The position numbers and the translations under genes were made by a program. Under the pieces are notes generated by a model. The model did not search any database and had not been told where the DNA came from. It saw only the letters and a program-made list of their open reading frames with translations. This document shows positions 51,212 through 58,782 of a stretch of DNA of 60,121 nt, piece after piece. This stretch comes from an uncultured Allobosea sp. (GTDB taxonomy: Bacteria; Pseudomonadota; Alphaproteobacteria; Rhizobiales; Beijerinckiaceae). The stretch lies in assembly GCF_945956895.1 (NCBI RefSeq), contig NZ_CAMFJF010000022.1, forward strand, positions 1-60,121, in the 5' to 3' direction. Each line of letters opens with the position of its first letter. The first letter of the stretch is position 1.

Positions 51212-51831
51212 AATTGTTGGGCAATTCGGCCTGCGTGTCTGCGCGCGCTTGCGCACGCGCGAGGACCTGCTCCTGAATGCCTATGTCGCGGGGAAACAAC
51301 GCGTTCCAGCCTCTCACGCGCCCGCGAGGAAAACGGGCCTCCTGACGCATCTCATTGAGCCCCAACGGTTTCCTTTTCGCGCGCGAGAGACAGGCGCAGA
51401 ATGGCGTGAAATGAGGTGCTCTGGACGCGCGAGCGAGCCTGAAACATTTTCGCGTGTTGCTCGACGTGATGCGCGAGAGGATCGGCCGGTGGCGCCTCGA
51501 TCGCGATTTTGAGGCGTTCGTGATAGACCCTCTGATGCGCCATCAGCGGCTCAATCAAGTAATATCAATGGCTTGCGCGAAGAATGGTGATGCCGGGTAG
51601 CCGATGGGTAACTCGATGGTCGCCGATCGGCTATCCGCCTGGCCGCTGAAACCCGACCGCGGCTCGATTCCAGCACCGAGGCACCCCCTCGATTTCTCAG
51701 GCGCGAGCTTGCCGGGGCCGGGGGAGGAAAATTGGCGCGCCGTGAGTAACGTCCTCCCACGCCCACACGATTGACCCGCGAGAGATGCCGGGTGCAGATT
51801 TTTTTGGGGGCTGGGACATTCGGAGGTCGGA
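51212..51831 (+). other. Gene-free stretch with strand-biased CGCGAG motifs
   Basis: No convincing gene lies in these 620 bases. CGCGAG occurs seven times on the plus strand (51256, 51323, 51382, 51428, 51472, 51702, 51777), often as GCGCGAG, and I do not see it in the opposite direction. One copy of the element's 18-bp motif is at 51595. The end is GC-poor (TTTTTTTGGGGG) just before the next start codon. It may be a packaging, replication or partition site. Confidence 0.5.
51595..51612 (-). repeat. Internal copy of the 18-bp end motif
   Basis: Read on the minus strand it is GTTACCCATCGGCTACCC, matching the left-end GCTACCCATCTGCTACCC and right-end GCTACCCATGCGCTACCC at 15 or more of 18 positions. 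The heptamers are again 11 bases apart. Confidence 0.65.
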
Positions 51832-52137
51832 ATGAGCGATCGCCCAGTTCGTCGGCCGCGTGGTGTCATGCCGTCGTCGTTGTTCCCAGATGAGAAGGAG
51901 ATCGGGCGGCTGGTGCTCGGCGATCGGGCGTCAGCTTGGCCTGGCGTCGCTGGCGTTTGGGAGAAGGCTGGCTTGCCTCGGATCGATCCGCTGACGGGCG
52001 GGCGATACTGGCCAGCGGTCGAGCGATTCCTGGATAGCCGCTACGGTATGGCTGAGCCGCCGTCGGGCGCCGCCGACGCGCCGGAGAACCCGAACTATGA
52101 CCAGCACTGGAAGAAGCGATGGCGCCGCGACCGATGA
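51832..52137 (+). CDS. Small phage-type hypothetical protein
   Basis: A 101-residue protein. SLFPDEKEIGRLVLGDRASA (residues 16-35) and WEKAGLPRIDPLTGGRYWPA (44-63) form the core; the latter phrase is common in short rhizobial prophage proteins. A basic tail (HWKKRWRRDR) ends it. CGGAGGT lies 5 bases before the ATG. Its stop overlaps the ATG of a truncated copy of itself. Function unknown; possibly DNA-binding. Confidence 0.6.
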   Translation: MSDRPVRRPRGVMPSSLFPDEKEIGRLVLGDRASAWPGVAGVWEKAGLPRIDPLTGGRYWPAVERFLDSRYGMAEPPSGAADAPENPNYDQHWKKRWRRDR

Positions 52138-52241
52138 GCGAACGACGGATCTTCAGCCGGTTGGAACCGAGCTGCCTCTATCCGGACGATAAGGAGCTCG
52201 GCGCGCTGATCCTCGGGCCGAAGCGCGCCCACATGTGGTGA
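52134..52241 (+). pseudogene. Truncated paralogue of the preceding gene
   Basis: Thirty-five residues from ATG 52134 include CLYPDDKELGALILGPKRAH, clearly related to LFPDEKEIGRLVLGDRASA in the gene just upstream. The frame stops at TGA 52239-52241 right after Met-Trp, where homology ends and the low-GC antisense gene begins. It was cut by the recombination that brought in that gene. Confidence 0.65.
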
Positions 52242-52564
52242 GCGAAGGCATTCCGCCGCTTCCTGTGAGCTGCAACCGCCTTGGTGGCTATAACGAGGTT
52301 TTCATAGGCGGAGGCGCTCAGCTTAATTTTTGCCGCTGCCAGAACTGCTTTCTCTTGCTCAGAGATCGATCTCAGGTGGCCCAAGACGATAGCCGATACA
52401 TGGGGATCTGAGCCGCCCAAAGTCGCCAAGACGATAGCTAGTCCAAGTTCGACATCGATTCCTGCCGCTATGACCTCTGCCAATGCATCGCTTCCGCCAG
52501 GGAATTCAGTGAGGCATTGAACTCCGATTTCGATCTGGCTGACTTCTATATGCGTGCTCGTCAT
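52178..52564 (-). CDS. HEPN-like protein with a chimeric C-terminus, hypothetical
   Basis: A 128-residue protein. The first 111 residues are helical and end KRRNAFAHHMW, which resembles the R-N-x3-H motif of HEPN-type RNases and of uncharacterised proteins with RNxxAHxxW. The last 15 residues (ARFGPRISAPSSLSSG) are antisense of the truncated plus-strand gene, so the native tail has been lost. GC is lower than in neighbours. It may be a cut-down defence-type nuclease; activity is uncertain. Confidence 0.5.
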   Translation of the reverse strand: MTSTHIEVSQIEIGVQCLTEFPGGSDALAEVIAAGIDVELGLAIVLATLGGSDPHVSAIVLGHLRSISEQEKAVLAAAKIKLSASAYENLVIATKAVAAHRKRRNAFAHHMWARFGPRISAPSSLSSG

Positions 52565-52613
52565 ACCCTGCGCGCCCTCTTGTCAGCACATCCTGGAGCT
52601 GCGACCAGCAAAG

Positions 52614-53333
52614 TTAGAACAGGCTGCCCTGAGGAGCGACAGGCGGTTCTGGCCGCATTTCCGCTTCGACTGGCTCGGCCGTTGCCGGATCGTCGTCCCC
52701 CACGCCGGTCTTGTTCATGCGGCGATCGACGACCCATTCCTGCAGCTCCGGCGGCGGGCGCATCAGCACCTCCTTGCCGGCTGAGCCGTCCAGCCAGGCT
52801 TCGAAATCGGCGGGATGCAGCATCGCCGGCATGCGGTGGTGGATCTTGGACATCCACGGATCGGCATCGCGAGTGATGATGCTGGCGCTGATGATCTCCT
52901 CGCCGTTCTCGTCGCGCCAGCGCTCCCAGATGCCCGCGAAAGCGAGGATCGCGCCGTCCTTCGCACTGATGAAATGCGGCGTCTTGTTCTTGTCGTCGCC
53001 GGTCCATTCGTAGAAGCCGCTCGCGGGGATGATGCAGCGGTTCTTGACGTAGGCGCGCTTGAACAGGCCGTTCGTGTCCACGCCCTCGATGCGCGAGTTG
53101 ATGTGCGGCTTGATCTGCTTGGCGGTGCCCTTGTGCCACGGTGGGATCAGGCCCCAGCGAGCCTTCCAGATTTGGCGGCCGGCCGGCGTCTTCACGATGA
53201 TGTCGATCGTGGTCGTCGGGCCGATGTTATAGCGGGCCTGTTGGTTGCGCGCTGGCGATTCCGGCTCGGCCAACGGCTGGCTGAAGGCGTAGATCTCGCC
53301 CCACGTGTAGGCTTGGCTGAACCGTCCGCACAT
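52614..53333 (-). CDS. SOS response-associated peptidase family protein (SRAP, YedK/HMCES)
   Basis: A 239-residue SRAP protein, which crosslinks to abasic sites in single-stranded DNA through its N-terminal Cys. Key residues are in place: Cys2 in MCGRFSQ, Asn in ARYNIGPTT, Glu in ASGFYEWTGD and His in KIHHRMPAML. It ends in a Pro-rich tail. It is the last gene of a leftward run of short, nearly touching genes (54684 to 52614) that starts behind a LexA box, fitting SOS induction on an element that may replicate after DNA damage. Confidence 0.92.
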   Translation of the reverse strand: MCGRFSQAYTWGEIYAFSQPLAEPESPARNQQARYNIGPTTTIDIIVKTPAGRQIWKARWGLIPPWHKGTAKQIKPHINSRIEGVDTNGLFKRAYVKNRCIIPASGFYEWTGDDKNKTPHFISAKDGAILAFAGIWERWRDENGEEIISASIITRDADPWMSKIHHRMPAMLHPADFEAWLDGSAGKEVLMRPPPELQEWVVDRRMNKTGVGDDDPATAEPVEAEMRPEPPVAPQGSLF

Positions 53334-53344
53334 GCGCTGTCGTC

Positions 53345-53563
53345 CTATTGGATCGGCGAGACCTGGGCCTGCGCCTCGTTCGCCTTAGCCATCATCGCTT
53401 CGAGCTTCGCGAACGTCTCCGGCGAGAAGACGAGGTTCATCACCTGGCCGCTAGCCATCTCGAAGCTGATCATCGTCTCGCCCTGCGGATCGGTCGTTAG
53501 TGCAATCCGCTTCACATCGGCCACGTCGAGATCGATTTCGGGCAACTCGTTTGGCTCAGCCAT
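53345..53563 (-). CDS. Small acidic hypothetical protein in the SOS-linked operon
   Basis: From ATG 53563 the product is 72 residues: MAEPNELPEIDLDVADVKRI then a beta-rich part (IALTTDPQGETMISFEMASG) and a helix (SPETFAKLEAMMAKANEAQA). The ATG overlaps the upstream stop by one base, and the SRAP gene begins 11 bases after its own stop. No known family. Confidence 0.6.
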   Translation of the reverse strand: MAEPNELPEIDLDVADVKRIALTTDPQGETMISFEMASGQVMNLVFSPETFAKLEAMMAKANEAQAQVSPIQ

Positions 53564-53808
53564 CAATCCCGATCCTTGACCGGCAGCCAAAGCTCGTCGG
53601 GATCGGCTTGAGCGTTAGCGGCGTCGCCGACGATATGCTGCTCCTGAAGCTTGGCCTCGATGAGGGCGATATCAAGAAAGTAGGCGAGCGTGCCGAAGCC
53701 GCGGGCGGTGGCTTCACTCTTCAACGCCTCGATCCTGTCGACCAGATCGTCAGCCCGGCGAAGCGGAACGCGCGGCACTCCCGATCCTATCCTGACCACA
53801 TCTGCCAT
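53563..53808 (-). CDS. Small hypothetical protein in the SOS-linked operon
   Basis: An 81-residue helical protein: RADDLVDRIEALKSEATARG then FGTLAYFLDIALIEAKLQEQ and an acidic tail DPDELWLPVKDRD. Tightly packed between its neighbours (14-base gap upstream, one-base overlap downstream). No signal, no recognised motif. Confidence 0.55.
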   Translation of the reverse strand: MADVVRIGSGVPRVPLRRADDLVDRIEALKSEATARGFGTLAYFLDIALIEAKLQEQHIVGDAANAQADPDELWLPVKDRD

Positions 53809-53822
53809 GATGCCGGCCCTCC

Positions 53823-54110
53823 TCAGTCAGGGTAGTCGCGGGCAAGCCGATCATACAAGTCGACTTCCGCGGCATCCTCCGCGAGGGCTGCTTCGAGCTC
53901 GTCGGCTGGCGCAATGACGCCACCGAAATGCGCATGGAAAGCTCGCGCGAAACGCGCTTCCTCGAAAGCCACGCGGATCACGCCGCCGGTCATGGTTCCG
54001 AGAACCTGGAAGGCGATCTGCCAATCGGTGCACCAAGCTTCGATCCGGCGCAGGCGCTCGGCCGCAGACTGCTTGTCCAGCTTGATCTCGACTTGGTGCT
54101 GCCACGTCAT
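53823..54110 (-). CDS. Small hypothetical protein in the SOS-linked operon
   Basis: From ATG 54110, 95 residues: MTWQHQVEIKLDKQSAAERL and RRIEAWCTDWQIAFQVLGT, then FEEARFARAFHAHFGGVIAP and an acidic helical tail. The alternating beta-alpha pattern suggests a small ferredoxin-like fold, but that is a guess. The ATG overlaps the previous stop (TGATG). GTG codons six and three bases earlier are alternatives. Confidence 0.55.
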   Translation of the reverse strand: MTWQHQVEIKLDKQSAAERLRRIEAWCTDWQIAFQVLGTMTGGVIRVAFEEARFARAFHAHFGGVIAPADELEAALAEDAAEVDLYDRLARDYPD

Positions 54111-54400
54111 CACCACAGCCCCCGTGCCTTGCGCTTCTCATCGCGCGCGGCGCCTCGACCGCGCAACCACCGCCCGCCGCTGCGGTCGCGCGGATCGAAA
54201 TCCTCGCCGCGGATAGCATCCCGGAACCGGTCGGCCTGATCTCGATCAGAGAAGCAGAACACTTCGTAGCGATGCGTCCCATCTCCGACGTGATGCCTGC
54301 GCCAGCACAGGGAGGATAGCGGGCCGCAAGCATTCACGTGCCCGAGGCTCTGGCCCTGGATCGATCTGACTGCGACTTGGAACGGAAACTCGCGATCCAC
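54110..54400 (-). CDS. Small hypothetical protein, start uncertain
   Basis: Reading from GTG 54400 gives about 96 residues, including HRYEVFCFSDRDQADRFRDA and a very basic tail (GGRWLRGRGAARDEKRKARG). The protein-like part is residues 5-75; a longer reading to 54499 would overlap the upstream gene and is Arg-rich and unlikely. GTG 54340 is another start. It precedes a one-base overlap with the next gene. Confidence 0.45.
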   Translation of the reverse strand: MDREFPFQVAVRSIQGQSLGHVNACGPLSSLCWRRHHVGDGTHRYEVFCFSDRDQADRFRDAIRGEDFDPRDRSGGRWLRGRGAARDEKRKARGLW

Positions 54401-54429
54401 GCCGCCGGCCGAGAGTTCGCCTCTGCGTC

Positions 54430-54684
54430 TCACGGTTCTTGTTCGCGCTCTGGCCGTGCCCCTTCCGAGAACAGCCCCCGGAGGAAGCCGCGCGAGCATG
54501 AGCGATCGGCATCGAGGGCCAGTCGGCTGCTTTCCGACAAGAGCACGAGATAGCTGCGCGCCAGCCCACGGAAGGCCGCCCGCTCGAAACCCTCATGCTC
54601 CTCGAGGAGGTCCTCGATCAACGAGGTGATCTCCGCGTCGATCGACGTATCCTCGACCTGCTGCTCGGCCGGCTGGGCTGACAT
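54430..54684 (-). CDS. First gene of the LexA-boxed operon, small acidic protein
   Basis: An 84-residue acidic helical protein: MSAQPAEQQVEDTSIDAEIT, SLIEDLLEEHEGFERAAFRG, then LARSYLVLLSESSRLALDAD. GAGGAC lies 8 bases before the ATG. It heads the leftward SOS-linked run that ends with the SRAP gene; a LexA box lies 21 bases upstream of its start. No family recognised; small acidic SOS proteins can be inhibitors or DNA mimics, but nothing here proves that. Confidence 0.6.
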   Translation of the reverse strand: MSAQPAEQQVEDTSIDAEITSLIEDLLEEHEGFERAAFRGLARSYLVLLSESSRLALDADRSCSRGFLRGLFSEGARPEREQEP

Positions 54685-54704
54685 GATTTTTGTCCTCGCG
54701 ATGA

Positions 54705-54739
54705 GAACATAATAGGAACAAAAGCCAAGCGGGAGTCAA
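54705..54739 (-). promoter_or_regulatory. LexA box (GAAC-N7-GAAC) within the leftward promoter
   Basis: GAACATAATAGGAAC (54705-54719; GTTC-N7-GTTC on the minus strand) exactly fits the LexA consensus of alphaproteobacteria such as Rhizobium and Rhodobacter. On the minus strand TTGACT (54739-54734) and TATTAT (54714-54709) look like -35 and -10 hexamers with a 19-base spacer, the box covering the -10. LexA would block this promoter until DNA damage. Confidence 0.8.
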
Positions 54740-54805
54740 CGCCTCTCCTATGTGCGGTGCACATGTCGCGACGGTTCGAGACACTGGCGACAGATGGAGA
54801 AAGCC

Positions 54806-55015
54806 ATGCTGCTCGCAGAAGATGCCCGCCCTGAGATGACGCCTCGCCAAGCCGCCGCGCGCTTGGGTGTTACGCCCGAGGCGCTCCAGAAGCTGCGCGA
54901 ACGCGGCAACGGGCCGGCCTTCTTCAAGGTCGGGCGCTCCGTCCGGTACGACCCTGCCGACATCGCCGCATATCTCGGCCGGCGCCGCGTCGCTCCGGCA
55001 AATGAGCGCCACTGA
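54806..55015 (+). CDS. Small helix-turn-helix protein (MerR/AlpA-like)
   Basis: A 69-residue protein from ATG 54806 (GGAG 7 bases upstream): EMTPRQAAARLGVTPEALQK is the HTH and GPAFFKVGRSVRYDPADIAA the wing. It is divergent from the LexA-controlled operon, and its stop overlaps the start of the large virion-like gene (TGATG). It may regulate that gene or be a second excisionase-like factor. Confidence 0.7.
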   Translation: MLLAEDARPEMTPRQAAARLGVTPEALQKLRERGNGPAFFKVGRSVRYDPADIAAYLGRRRVAPANERH

Positions 55016-57168
55016 TGGGCGCCTCGTCGTTCCTCGCAGCCGGTTCGGCCGGCCTCTCAATCGCAGGCGGTATCTCCGAGGGCATCGGCAAGAAGACGGC
55101 TGCCCAGATTGAGAGCGTACGCCTGAAAACCGCAGCCGAGGCCGGCAAGGTTCGGGCGCTGCAGACCGACGCGGCTTATCGCGAAGATCTCAACGACGTG
55201 CAGAACACGATGATGGCTATCCGCTCTTCGCAGAGCGTCGGCTTCGACTCGCCGAACGTCCGCGCGGTGGACGTGGTCGGCGAGCGCGCTGTGCTGGGCA
55301 ATGGCGGCACACTCGATATGACCGCTGGCCAGTTCGCCCAGAAATGGATCAGGAAGGTAGACGGCGCCACGGGCTCCCCGCCTATGCCCGCCGCGCCATA
55401 CACGCAGCAACAGATGACGGCGAACCCGTACCTCGCTTCGACCTGGCTGAAGTCGCAACTCGCCGGCAACCGCGAGCTCATCGACTCGGCGAAGTTCGTC
55501 ATCTCGGCAGCTTCCAACGCCATCGACAAGGGCAACGTGCCGGATTCGCAGACGCTGGCCGGCGCGATCCAGATCGCCAACCAGAACCCGGAAAAGCTGG
55601 GTCGGGAGCGTGATGAGCTGATCGCCAAGATCCGCGGCATGGACGAGGCCGAGAACGCGATGCGCAGCGGCTCGGCCGCCGGCTCCGCGCTCGTGCAGGA
55701 CGTGATGCGCCGCGCCCAGGGCGCTCCGATCTTTGTCCAGATGCAGGCGGAGGCGACGAAGGCCGCCGTCGAGCGTGGCGCCAAGAACCTGGCCGAGCGT
55801 CCTTGGGAAGAGGCTGCGCGCCGAGGCTGGTCGGAGGGCGCCCTGCCGCCTCTCAGCTTCACCTCACCCGATGCTCTGCAAGCCGGCCTCGCCGCGCGCC
55901 TGCATGTCGGGCGCGCGATCTCGGCGCGTACCGGCATGCCGCAGTCCGTGCTCGATCAGCAGGATATTGCCGCCGTGACGAGCGTCTGGGCAACCGGCGC
56001 ACCCGCGGTTCAGTCAATGCTCGCCCAGCAGCTTGGCGCCCTGCCGGCCGAACAGTTCGGCATGGTCATGGCCACCAAGGAGATGCGGGACTCGCTCATC
56101 GGCATGTCGCGCTCCGGGGACCCGGCGAAGATGGCGACGGCGTTCTCGCTCATGGACAAGGAGCAGCGCCGCGACCCTGACGGCTTCAACAAGCTCTACG
56201 GCCGCGATGTCGAAAACCGCATGGCGACCTGGATGATCCGGTCGCAGTATATGACCGCGGATCAGCTCGCTCGTGAGGAAGCTCGCTACAACGATCCCGC
56301 CATGCAGAAGGCTCGCGAGACGCTCCGCGAGACCGCGATGACGGCGACCAAAAAGCTGACGGTCAGCGAGATCGCCGGGTACATCGGGGGCTCGTGGATT
56401 CCGTTTGCTGGAGCCGGCGCGCCAGCCACGCCCGCGCAGTCGCAGCGCCTCGTCGCTGAGTACCGCGAGGAGTATGCCGCGACCTTCGCAGAGGTTGGCG
56501 ACGAGGCGAAGTCCCGCGAGCTCGCGGTGCAGCGCATCGGGCGGGTGTGGGGTGTTTCGTCGATCAACAACGGAGCGCTGATGCGCTTCCCGCCAGAGCG
56601 CGCATATCCCACGGTTGACGGCTCGCATGACTGGCTCGCCAAGCAGCTGGATGGCGAAATCCGCAAGTTCATCAGCACTGAACTCAGTGAAAGCGAGCAG
56701 CGGCTGCTCGGGTTCATTCCCCCGGAGTCTGGCCAGCGCCGACCACGGGCCAGCGAATATCAGTCCCTGCCGGCTGATCGAAAGGCAGCGGTTCGGCAAG
56801 CCGAAGGAACGATGGCCGCGCGCCATATGCTCTTGACCGATCCTCGCACTGAGGCCGAGTTTCGGGCCGGCGTGCCTCCGACCTACGGCATTGTCGTGCA
56901 GGCGCCCAACGGCATGTTCATCCCGCTGCAGAACAGGGACGGCGGCGTGGCGCGGTTCTACGGCGACGTTGACGCGGCGATGGCTCCCTTGCGGGCAGGA
57001 GCCGCCGTCACGCGTGAGGCGCTCGCCGACGGCTGGGCCGGGCAAGAGCAGGCTGCAACCGACCAGCGCAATCGCGCCGATGTCGCCCAGCGCTACATCC
57101 GCAGCCGACGCGAAGGGACCTCGCCAGGACCGCTCACCGGCCCGCCCGAGGACGGGGCGGCGCGATGA
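55015..57168 (+). CDS. Large protein resembling a phage internal virion (ejection) protein
   Basis: A 717-residue protein without signal peptide. The N-terminal 100 residues (FLAAGSAGLSIAGGISEGIG, a long Ala/Gln/Arg helix, then SQSVGFDSPNVRAVDVVGER) resemble T7 gp14-type internal virion proteins. The C-terminal half has RIGRVWGVSSINNGALMRFP followed by PERAYP, like segments of larger podovirus ejection proteins. No lytic transglycosylase motif is seen. It overlaps the genes on both sides by 1-4 bases. The virion role is inference from pattern, and no other structural gene is present. Confidence 0.45.
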   Translation: MGASSFLAAGSAGLSIAGGISEGIGKKTAAQIESVRLKTAAEAGKVRALQTDAAYREDLNDVQNTMMAIRSSQSVGFDSPNVRAVDVVGERAVLGNGGTLDMTAGQFAQKWIRKVDGATGSPPMPAAPYTQQQMTANPYLASTWLKSQLAGNRELIDSAKFVISAASNAIDKGNVPDSQTLAGAIQIANQNPEKLGRERDELIAKIRGMDEAENAMRSGSAAGSALVQDVMRRAQGAPIFVQMQAEATKAAVERGAKNLAERPWEEAARRGWSEGALPPLSFTSPDALQAGLAARLHVGRAISARTGMPQSVLDQQDIAAVTSVWATGAPAVQSMLAQQLGALPAEQFGMVMATKEMRDSLIGMSRSGDPAKMATAFSLMDKEQRRDPDGFNKLYGRDVENRMATWMIRSQYMTADQLAREEARYNDPAMQKARETLRETAMTATKKLTVSEIAGYIGGSWIPFAGAGAPATPAQSQRLVAEYREEYAATFAEVGDEAKSRELAVQRIGRVWGVSSINNGALMRFPPERAYPTVDGSHDWLAKQLDGEIRKFISTELSESEQRLLGFIPPESGQRRPRASEYQSLPADRKAAVRQAEGTMAARHMLLTDPRTEAEFRAGVPPTYGIVVQAPNGMFIPLQNRDGGVARFYGDVDAAMAPLRAGAAVTREALADGWAGQEQAATDQRNRADVAQRYIRSRREGTSPGPLTGPPEDGAAR

Positions 57169-57809
57169 AGATCTTCGCGGCGGGCATCGAGTATGACGAG
57201 CTGATCCGAGCCATGCGCGATCGCCGGATGCAGCTCGGCCTATCGCAGACGGACATCGACCAGCTGGCGGGAGTGCCGGGAGGGTATTACGCGAAATGCG
57301 AGTCGATGCTTACGAACCCGAGCGCGAAGAACGCCAGGGCGATCGGGCGCGACAGTTTGCCCAAGCTTCTGACCGCCCTCGGACTTCGCTTTGCCGTCAT
57401 CGCCGAGACGGAATTTCAGGCTGAAAAATTTAAAGGGCGGGGCCTTAAGGTTAAGCTGGGCGGCGATAATGCTGAGCTAATTCAAAGACTTCCGCCTAAC
57501 CGCATTCTGTCGGAACGCGGGAAAAAAGGTGGATTGAAGCGCTGGGCGACGATGACGCCAGAGCAGCGGCAGGCATTCCTGGACGCTGGCGCTGCCGCTC
57601 GGCGAGCGCGCCGGCCGGTGAAAGCCGAGCCGCTCCCGCCTCCACCAGCGCCCGAGCCTGAGCCGCTGCAGGCACTCGCCCCGCCGCGGCGAGTTCGGCC
57701 AACGCAGCCCCCGCTCACCAAGCGCCAGGCTGCCAAGCTCCGAAAGAAGCTGGTCGCCGAGCGGGCGGCGGCAAAAACAAACCCCGCCGGATTGCTCCAG
57801 CGGGGTTAG
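57165..57809 (+). CDS. XRE-like HTH protein with basic proline-rich tail
   Basis: A 214-residue protein. Residues 10-75 look like a helix-turn-helix (MRDRRMQLGLSQTDIDQLAG then VPGGYYAKCESML). The middle has ILSERGKKGGLKRWATMTPE, and the C-terminal 70 residues are Pro-rich then Lys/Arg-rich, a likely nucleic-acid-binding tail. Its ATG overlaps the stop of the large gene. The middle (57410-57500) is locally AT-rich. A terminator hairpin overlaps its last codons. Confidence 0.6.
   Translation: MKIFAAGIEYDELIRAMRDRRMQLGLSQTDIDQLAGVPGGYYAKCESMLTNPSAKNARAIGRDSLPKLLTALGLRFAVIAETEFQAEKFKGRGLKVKLGGDNAELIQRLPPNRILSERGKKGGLKRWATMTPEQRQAFLDAGAAARRARRPVKAEPLPPPPAPEPEPLQALAPPRRVRPTQPPLTKRQAAKLRKKLVAERAAAKTNPAGLLQRG
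57780..57807 (+). terminator. Hairpin overlapping the stop codon of the HTH gene
   Basis: AACCCCGC (57780-57787) pairs with GCGGGGTT (57800-57807) around a 12-base loop. The T-run is absent, so it may be a weak or Rho-assisted terminator. Confidence 0.45.
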
Positions 57810-57915
57810 ACAAAGCCGCACGTGAGCTTGACGTCGCCCGGTGTGCGGCCGCCTCCGAGGAGGTCTTGAAAGCCTGATGCCCGCAGGCAGCGCAGGAACA
57901 ATGCACATGTAGTTA

Positions 57916-58341
57916 TTACACATGCGCGGTCAAGTGACCGAGCCCCAGTCCGTGTAGCATGGCGCGGTGAATGGAACGTAACTGCGCGTCTTCGATCTTT
58001 CGCGCCAGATACTTGCGCCTCCCATCAGGGCCTCGTCCTTCGCGAAAGAGATCCAGTCGGTGAAAGCCTACCGTGGAGACCATGTCGGCCTTGGCCCACA
58101 TTGTCCGCGAATCAAAAGGCGCGGGCAGCGGAACCTCCAGCGTCAGCTCATAGTGGTAATCCATCATCGGCGTTGGTTGCTGAGTGCTGAGAGGGACGAC
58201 TCCAAGCAGCCCGTCCCGACGTTTCAGTCGCGGCGAGATAACAACTACGGGCCGACGCTTCACCATCTCGGGCTCACAGAAGCCTGTCGAGAAATCACAG
58301 AGCAACAAGGTGCCGGGCTCGGGATGGAACTTGAGGGCCAA
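57916..58341 (-). CDS. PemK/MazF-family toxin (growth inhibitor)
   Basis: A 141-residue MazF-fold protein. FHPEPGTLLLCDFSTGFCEP then EMVKRRPVVVISPRLKRRD matches the conserved start of PemK/MazF endoribonucleases, with GLLGVVPLSTQQPTP and the YHYELTLEVPLP strand following. It would cleave mRNA. The start is TTG 58341, placed by family alignment. No small antitoxin gene of the usual type directly precedes it; the upstream genes on the same strand are a hypothetical protein and an XRE regulator. Confidence 0.82.
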   Translation of the reverse strand: MALKFHPEPGTLLLCDFSTGFCEPEMVKRRPVVVISPRLKRRDGLLGVVPLSTQQPTPMMDYHYELTLEVPLPAPFDSRTMWAKADMVSTVGFHRLDLFREGRGPDGRRKYLARKIEDAQLRSIHRAMLHGLGLGHLTAHV

Positions 58342-58475
58342 GGTGGTTGTCCAGTTGCGAATCTCCCCGATCGGACGAGGAACCGCCCTTTTACCACCGA
58401 ATGGTTGCGGTCAAATGTGGCGCAGCAGCGGAACCACGTTATCCACGCTCCGGCGCCGACGCCTCCAGCATGGCC

Positions 58476-58763
58476 TCAGTCCCGCTTCGCCTTAGCGCCT
58501 TGCTTGCGCGGCTTCGGCGGCTCGGAGGCTGCAAGCATAGCAGCCGCCATCCTCAGTGCGTCCCGAGCGGGAGTGCTATTGCCCTCAGGATCGCGCATCC
58601 CTTGGCTAAGGCTCGCCAGTTCGTCCACTAAAGCTCGCAACGCGTCGTTCGCAGAACCACCCTCGGTTGTTCGCAACGCTGCGGCGAAGCTCAAGGCAAA
58701 GCCAGCAAACGCAGCGCCGACATCCTCGGCCGTCATTATTGGCCACTGCTTCTCGTCGGACAC
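58476..58763 (-). CDS. Hypothetical protein between XRE and MazF genes
   Basis: A 95-residue protein from GTG 58763 (GAGGGAG 7-8 bases upstream). A helical N-terminal part (EDVGAAFAGFALSFAAALRT, then DALRALVDELASLSQGMRD) is followed by a basic tail PPKPRKQGAKAKRD. It lies 19 bases after the XRE gene and 134 before the toxin. It is the only candidate for an unusual antitoxin here, but no antitoxin fold is recognised. Confidence 0.5.
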   Translation of the reverse strand: MSDEKQWPIMTAEDVGAAFAGFALSFAAALRTTEGGSANDALRALVDELASLSQGMRDPEGNSTPARDALRMAAAMLAASEPPKPRKQGAKAKRD

Positions 58764-58782
58764 GCCGGCACTCCCTCGAACG

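Noticed and set aside
51249..51512. An 87-codon frame in the gene-free stretch
   Set aside because: No ribosome site, poor protein-like composition and made largely by the CGCGAG-rich DNA.
54400..54499. N-terminal extension of the gene ending at 54110 back to 54499
   Set aside because: It overlaps the first gene of the operon by 70 bases and adds an Arg-rich stretch without coding character.
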